Position numbers and translations under genes: made by a program. A model generated the notes under the pieces. That model did no database searches. It was not told where the DNA came from and worked only from the letters and a program-made list of their open reading frames with translations. A stretch of DNA of 28,752 nt from Symbiodinium natans (taxonomy: Eukaryota > Sar > Dinophyceae > Suessiales > Symbiodiniaceae): assembly GCA_905221605.1 (NCBI GenBank), contig CAJNDS010001035.1, positions 829,134 to 857,885 of the forward strand. The letters are read 5' to 3'. This document shows, in pieces, positions 25,395 through 28,752 of this stretch; positions within the stretch are counted from its first letter, which is position 1; each line of letters starts with the position of its first letter.

Positions 25395-25433
25395 CTGTGG
25401 GGTTTGGGGGCTTGAAGCCTTTTTGGCTTCAGG

Positions 25434-26846
25434 TTTGTGGCTACGGGCCTGAAGCCCGTTCATGGAAAAACCATGTATGTTGATGCCGAGGAGACCACGA
25501 CGACTACCACAACGACTATCACGACGACCACCACCACCACCACCACAACGACTACTACCACAACCACCACGACAACCACCACGACAACCACCACCACCAC
25601 CACCACCACCACCACCACAACCACAACCACAACCACAACTACAACCACAACGACTACTACCACAACCACAACAACAACAACCACGACCACCACGACCACC
25701 ACGACCACCACGACCACCACGACCACCACAACCACGACCACGACCACCACCACCACCACCACGACAACAACAACAACAACAACAACAACCACGACCACCA
25801 CCACGACTACAACCACCACCACCACAACAACAACCACGACCACAACCACGACTACAACCACCACCACTACCACCACCACCACCACCACCACCACCACCAC
25901 CACCACCACCACCACCACCACCACCACGACGACCACGACCACGACCACAACCACAACCACAACCACAACCACAACCACAACCACAACCACAACCACGACC
26001 ACGACAACAACCACAACGACTACTACCACCACCACAACCACAACCACAACCACGACCACCACCACCACCACCACAACAACAACAACCACAACCACAACCA
26101 CAACCACAACTACAACTACAACTACAACCACAACCACAACCACGACAACAACCACAACGACTACTACCACCACCACCACCACCACAACCACAACCACAAC
26201 CACGACCACGACCACCACCACCACCACCACAACAACTACAACTACAACTACAACCACAACCACAACCACAACCACAACCACAACCACAACCACAACCACG
26301 ACCACCACCACGACCACCACCACGACCACCACCACGACCACCACCACAACCACCACCACGACCACAACCACCACCACCACCACCACCACCACCGCCACGA
26401 CTACAACCACCACCACTACAAGCACCACCACCACCACCACCACCACCACCACTACCACTACAAGCACCACCACCACCACAACAACAACAACAACCACGAC
26501 CACAACCACGACTACAACCACCACCACAACCACCACCACCACCACCACCACCACCACCACCACCACCACCACCACCACCACGACCACGACCACAACCACA
26601 ACCACAACCACAACCACAACCACGACAACAACCACAACGACTACTACCACCACCACAACCACAACCACGACCACGACCACGACCACGACCACCACCACCA
26701 CCACAACAACAACAACAACCACAACCACAACCACAACCACAACCTCGACTACTACCACAACCACAACCACAACCACAACCACAACCACAACCACAACCAC
26801 AACCACAACCACAACCACAACCACAACCACAACCACAACCACAACC
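25434..26846 (+). CDS. Mucin-like protein: propeller-like motif plus poly-Thr tract
   Basis: After TTTTTGGCTTCAG the frame reads FVATGLKPVHGKTMYVDAEE (TGLKPVHGKTMYV fits the blade motif). At 25494 it then enters 451 codons of which about 446 are Thr; exceptions are one Ile, one Ala and three Ser. All four ACN codons are used freely, so first and second positions are almost fixed while the third varies. That is codon structure, not just a trinucleotide repeat. Such Thr runs are usually O-glycosylated stalks of secreted or surface proteins. Higher-order blocks of about 130-150 bases with CGACAACAACCACAACGACT recur near 26002, 26141 and 26623. The minus-strand Val and Gly/Cys frames are shadows. 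No signal peptide is visible because the first exon is unknown. Confidence 0.65.
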
Positions 26847-27220
26847 GCCAAACCCAACCACACACACAACCCCCAACCACAACCACAAAACCACAACACA
26901 GAACCACACCACAACTCACAACCACAACCACAACCACAACCACTACAAACAACCCACACACACTGACTACTACCACCACCACCAACCACAACCTCTACTA
27001 CTACACAACCACAACCACATCCACCACACCACCACCCCCACCACCACCCCACCCCTAACCCACCACCACCAGCACACTGACTACTACCAACCACCACAAC
27101 TACTAACCACCATACCTCCACCACCTCCCCACGACCTCCTACCACAACCACAACCAAATCTACCCACAACCTTACCCACAACCACCACCACCCCACCACC
27201 ACCACTCCACCCCCACCACA
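26847..27220 (+). other. Diverged CA-rich continuation with frame disruption
   Basis: Repeat of the same flavour (CCACAACCACAACC, CACACACAC, CCCCACC), but the Thr frame breaks: the old frame reads PQPQPQNHNTEPHHN and stops at 26967. A, C and some T dominate and almost no GT occurs, so an ordinary intron is not evident. Either a run of indels or assembly error in a hard repeat. Confidence 0.5.
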
Positions 27221-27425
27221 CCACCACGCTACCAACCACCACCACCACCACCACCACCACCACCACCACCACCACCACCACCACCACCACCACAACGACT
27301 ACCACCACAACCACAACCACAACCACCACCACCACCACCCCCACCACCACGACGCAAGCTCCCCCAACAACAGGTCCGGATGTAACCACGACAACCACCG
27401 TTGGCAGCTGGACCTTTCTTGATAG
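27221..27425 (+). CDS. C-terminal continuation of Thr-rich protein
   Basis: About 40 further Thr codons in the next frame over, then TTTTQAPPTTGPDVTTTTTV and GSWTFLD, ending at GATAG/GTACTATCG. The clean return to Thr coding followed by a non-repetitive peptide suggests the reading frame is real and that 26847-27220 contains a net frameshift. Confidence 0.45.
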
Positions 27426-27594
27426 GTACTATCGGTCACGCGCGCTCAGTATAATTAGATTAGTTGAAAGTGTTGATGGGGATGGCTCCGTTCACGACTT
27501 CTGTATATGGGTAGCTCTCTAAGTCGGGGTCCCAGTTTTTGGGGTCCCGATAGAACCGGGAGTAGACACTTTTTTCCTTTTTTGGGGGTTGGGG

Positions 27595-27650
27595 TTCCCT
27601 TCTAATCCCCTTAAAACCAAAAAGGGTACCCTCTTTTATTCCTAGCATAT
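27595..27650 (+). repeat. Dispersed repeat family R2, copy 2
   Basis: See 10665: shares CTTCTA, CCCCTT, AAGGGNACCCT and TTTTATTCCTAG. Confidence 0.5.
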
Positions 27651-27693
27651 ATATTTTGCTAATTGCAAGTTACGGCGCGGCCTGGTGTTGCAG

Positions 27694-27747
27694 CTTGGGA
27701 ACAAAAGCATGAACCCCCTCCTCAAGGCATGTACCCAAAGGCCAGAC
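27694..27747 (+). CDS. Weak exon-like island
   Basis: CCTGGTGTTGCAG acceptor. The frame reads LGNKSMNPLLKACTQRPD; no clear donor (CTCAAG/GCATGT would be a GC donor). Confidence 0.32.
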
Positions 27748-27830
27748 CCTAAAAACCTTTTTTTGCTGAAGGCTCCAAAAAGCCTCGTAACGTGCCATCC
27801 CCTGAACACGAAACCCGAGACCCTCTGAAG

Positions 27831-28102
27831 CCATCTTCAATCTGTGGCGTTCGACGCAACGGAAAATGTCGGTCTCAGGTACAACAGCCCCAGCAACGAC
27901 AACGACAACGACGAAGAAGAAGCCGTACTACTACAGCCCGTACTCCTATCAGTACCTTGGCTTGGAACACAGGGCGTCGGGAGCCAAGAACCTGTGGCCA
28001 TTAGCATCGACATCAAAATGGCAAGCCCAATCGACAACTCACGCGAGTGCTTGGGGGGACCACCCGACACTCAACCCTGGACCCCCAAGTGAGCCAAGGG
28101 TT
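27831..28102 (+). CDS. Exon with Thr/Lys/Tyr-rich segment
   Basis: After CTCTGAAG one frame reads IFNLWRSTQRKMSVSGTTAP, then ATTTTTTKKKPYYYSPYSYQ and YLGLEHRASGAKNLW, running to TGA at about 28105. Third positions are mostly G/C. A second frame (VAFDATENVGLRYNSPSND then a DEEE run) is also open to 28092, so the frame is not settled. I prefer the Thr/Lys/Tyr frame on codon use and likeness to other Thr-rich islands. Confidence 0.45.
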
Positions 28103-28106
28103 TGAG

Positions 28107-28175
28107 GTTTAGGGTTTAGGGTTTAGGGTTTAGGGTTTAGGGTTTAGGGTTTAGGGTTTAGGGTTTAGGGTTTAG
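28107..28175 (+). repeat. (TTTAGGG)n array
   Basis: Ten units; the last TTTAG would be the acceptor of the following exon. Confidence 0.96.
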
Positions 28176-28332
28176 GGTTTATTCGCCGAAAAGCATGCCG
28201 GGCCTTCGCTGGACGAAGTAGGACAAGTAAAGGCTCTTTTGACACTGGCACCCTTGTCCGAAGGTATCAGTATTCCTACGGCGGCCACAAGCACAACCAC
28301 CGCTGCGCCAGCTGGTGCCCGACGGGAACAGG
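28176..28332 (+). CDS. Exon with Ala/Thr linker, telomeric splice sites
   Basis: 52 open codons between TTTAG and AACAGG/GTTTGGG: LFAEKHAGPSLDEVGQVKAL, then LTLAPLSEGISIPTAATSTT and TAAPAGARREQ. The first half looks like an amphipathic helix, the second like a flexible linker. Both splice sites would come from the repeat. Good codon use throughout. Confidence 0.52.
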
Positions 28333-28490
28333 GTTTGGGATTTAGGGTTTAAAATTTAGGGTTTTTAGGGCTTTTAGGGTTTTTAGGGGTTTTAGGGTTT
28401 TTAGGGTTTTTAGGGTTTTTAGGGTTTTTAGGGTTTTTTGGGGTTTTTAGGGTTTTTAGGGTTTTTAGGGTTTAGCGTTTCGGGTTTACG
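28333..28490 (+). repeat. Variant array TTTTTAGGG
   Basis: Mostly GGGTTTTTA 9-mers, with GGGTTTTTTG and canonical ends. Confidence 0.95.
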
Positions 28491-28539
28491 GTTTTTCATT
28501 CGTTTAGGGCCTGGGCTTGCGGTTTCATAGGTTCGGCAG

Positions 28540-28663
28540 AGCCAGTCGGCTGCAACGTTGGACCCGATTCAATGTGCTGCTGCCCGCCTTTGTGGAGCTG
28601 TTCCAGGCCGCTGGCGGCGCTCAACCGCATGATCTCGTTCATGCGGTCGAACGCGGAGACTGA
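28540..28663 (+). CDS. Terminal-exon-like island, helical
   Basis: GGTTCGGCAG acceptor. The frame reads SRLQRWTRFNVLLPAFVELF then QAAGGAQPHDLVHAVERGD and TGA. A neighbouring frame (LAALNRMISFMRSNAETD) is also plausible. Unknown. Confidence 0.42.
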
Positions 28664-28752
28664 CCCCCTCCCACTCCCCCCCCCCCCACCGCCTTTGCGG
28701 GCAGACGTTTGGGGTTTCGGGTTTAGAGCTGTTTAGGGGGTGTTGGTTCTAG

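Noticed and set aside
25412-25432. Relict dinoflagellate spliced leader (CCTTTTTGGCTTCAG versus the known ATTTTGGCTCAAG end)
   Set aside because: Three mismatches over 15 bases, and GAAGCC/GGCTTC around it is simply a small hairpin; too weak to call.
25380-27295. Very long minus-strand frames (Gly/Cys-rich and Val/Trp-rich) and the Pro/Gln/Arg + frame
   Set aside because: They are the other readings of the ACN repeat. Only the Thr frame shows third-position-biased variation and joins non-repeat peptides at both ends.

Overview
This window looks nuclear and eukaryotic. It carries no bacterial operons, ribosome binding sites or long uninterrupted genes. It consists of several dozen short gene-like islands (about 40-160 bases) on the + strand, separated by many interstitial arrays of the plant/alveolate telomere motif TTTAGGG (or CCCTAAA), its variants, microsatellites and small inverted-repeat elements. 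The telomere type, very high repeat load, small exons and one-directional coding fit an alveolate or other algal protist with a bloated genome. A dinoflagellate is my best guess, but the sequence does not prove the taxon. The arrays are scattered, run in both orientations and mix variant units, so this is not a chromosome end.

Layout. 1-1110: exon-like islands among short TTTAGGG arrays. 1236-1526: GACAGACAG-type microsatellite. 2012-6110: a 1.2 kb repeat present three times (forward, inverted, forward), making a large palindrome; the inverted copy is split by a 620 bp non-autonomous DNA transposon with perfect 30 bp terminal inverted repeats and an 8 bp target duplication. 6431-18545: alternating exon islands and telomeric arrays, including TTTAGGGG, CCCCTCAA and TTTTNGGG variants, several MITE-like repeats and one 100 N assembly gap inside a TG repeat. 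18590-19900: a G/C-tract tandem duplication and an AT-rich minisatellite. 20119-25315: the densest set of exon islands, many abutting arrays so that the repeat itself supplies GTTTAG donors or TTTAG / CCCAG acceptors. 25434-27425: a reading frame with a 451-codon, almost pure threonine tract whose variation is nearly confined to third codon positions. 27694-28663: further exons, two with short Thr-rich stretches.

How the parts may work together. Many islands share a G-[VLF]-N-P-x-[DH]-x-x-x-Y type motif resembling single blades of beta-propeller proteins of the DUF6923 / NHL kind. Two islands encode clearly related peptides around NDGLNC. Thr-rich linkers recur four times. The simplest reading is one or several large + strand genes for secreted or surface, mucin-like, multi-blade proteins whose introns are largely telomere-like repeat. 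This is inference: each island is short, an open frame of this length is not significant alone, and no transcript data are available. No tRNA, rRNA, CRISPR or known named gene was recognised.
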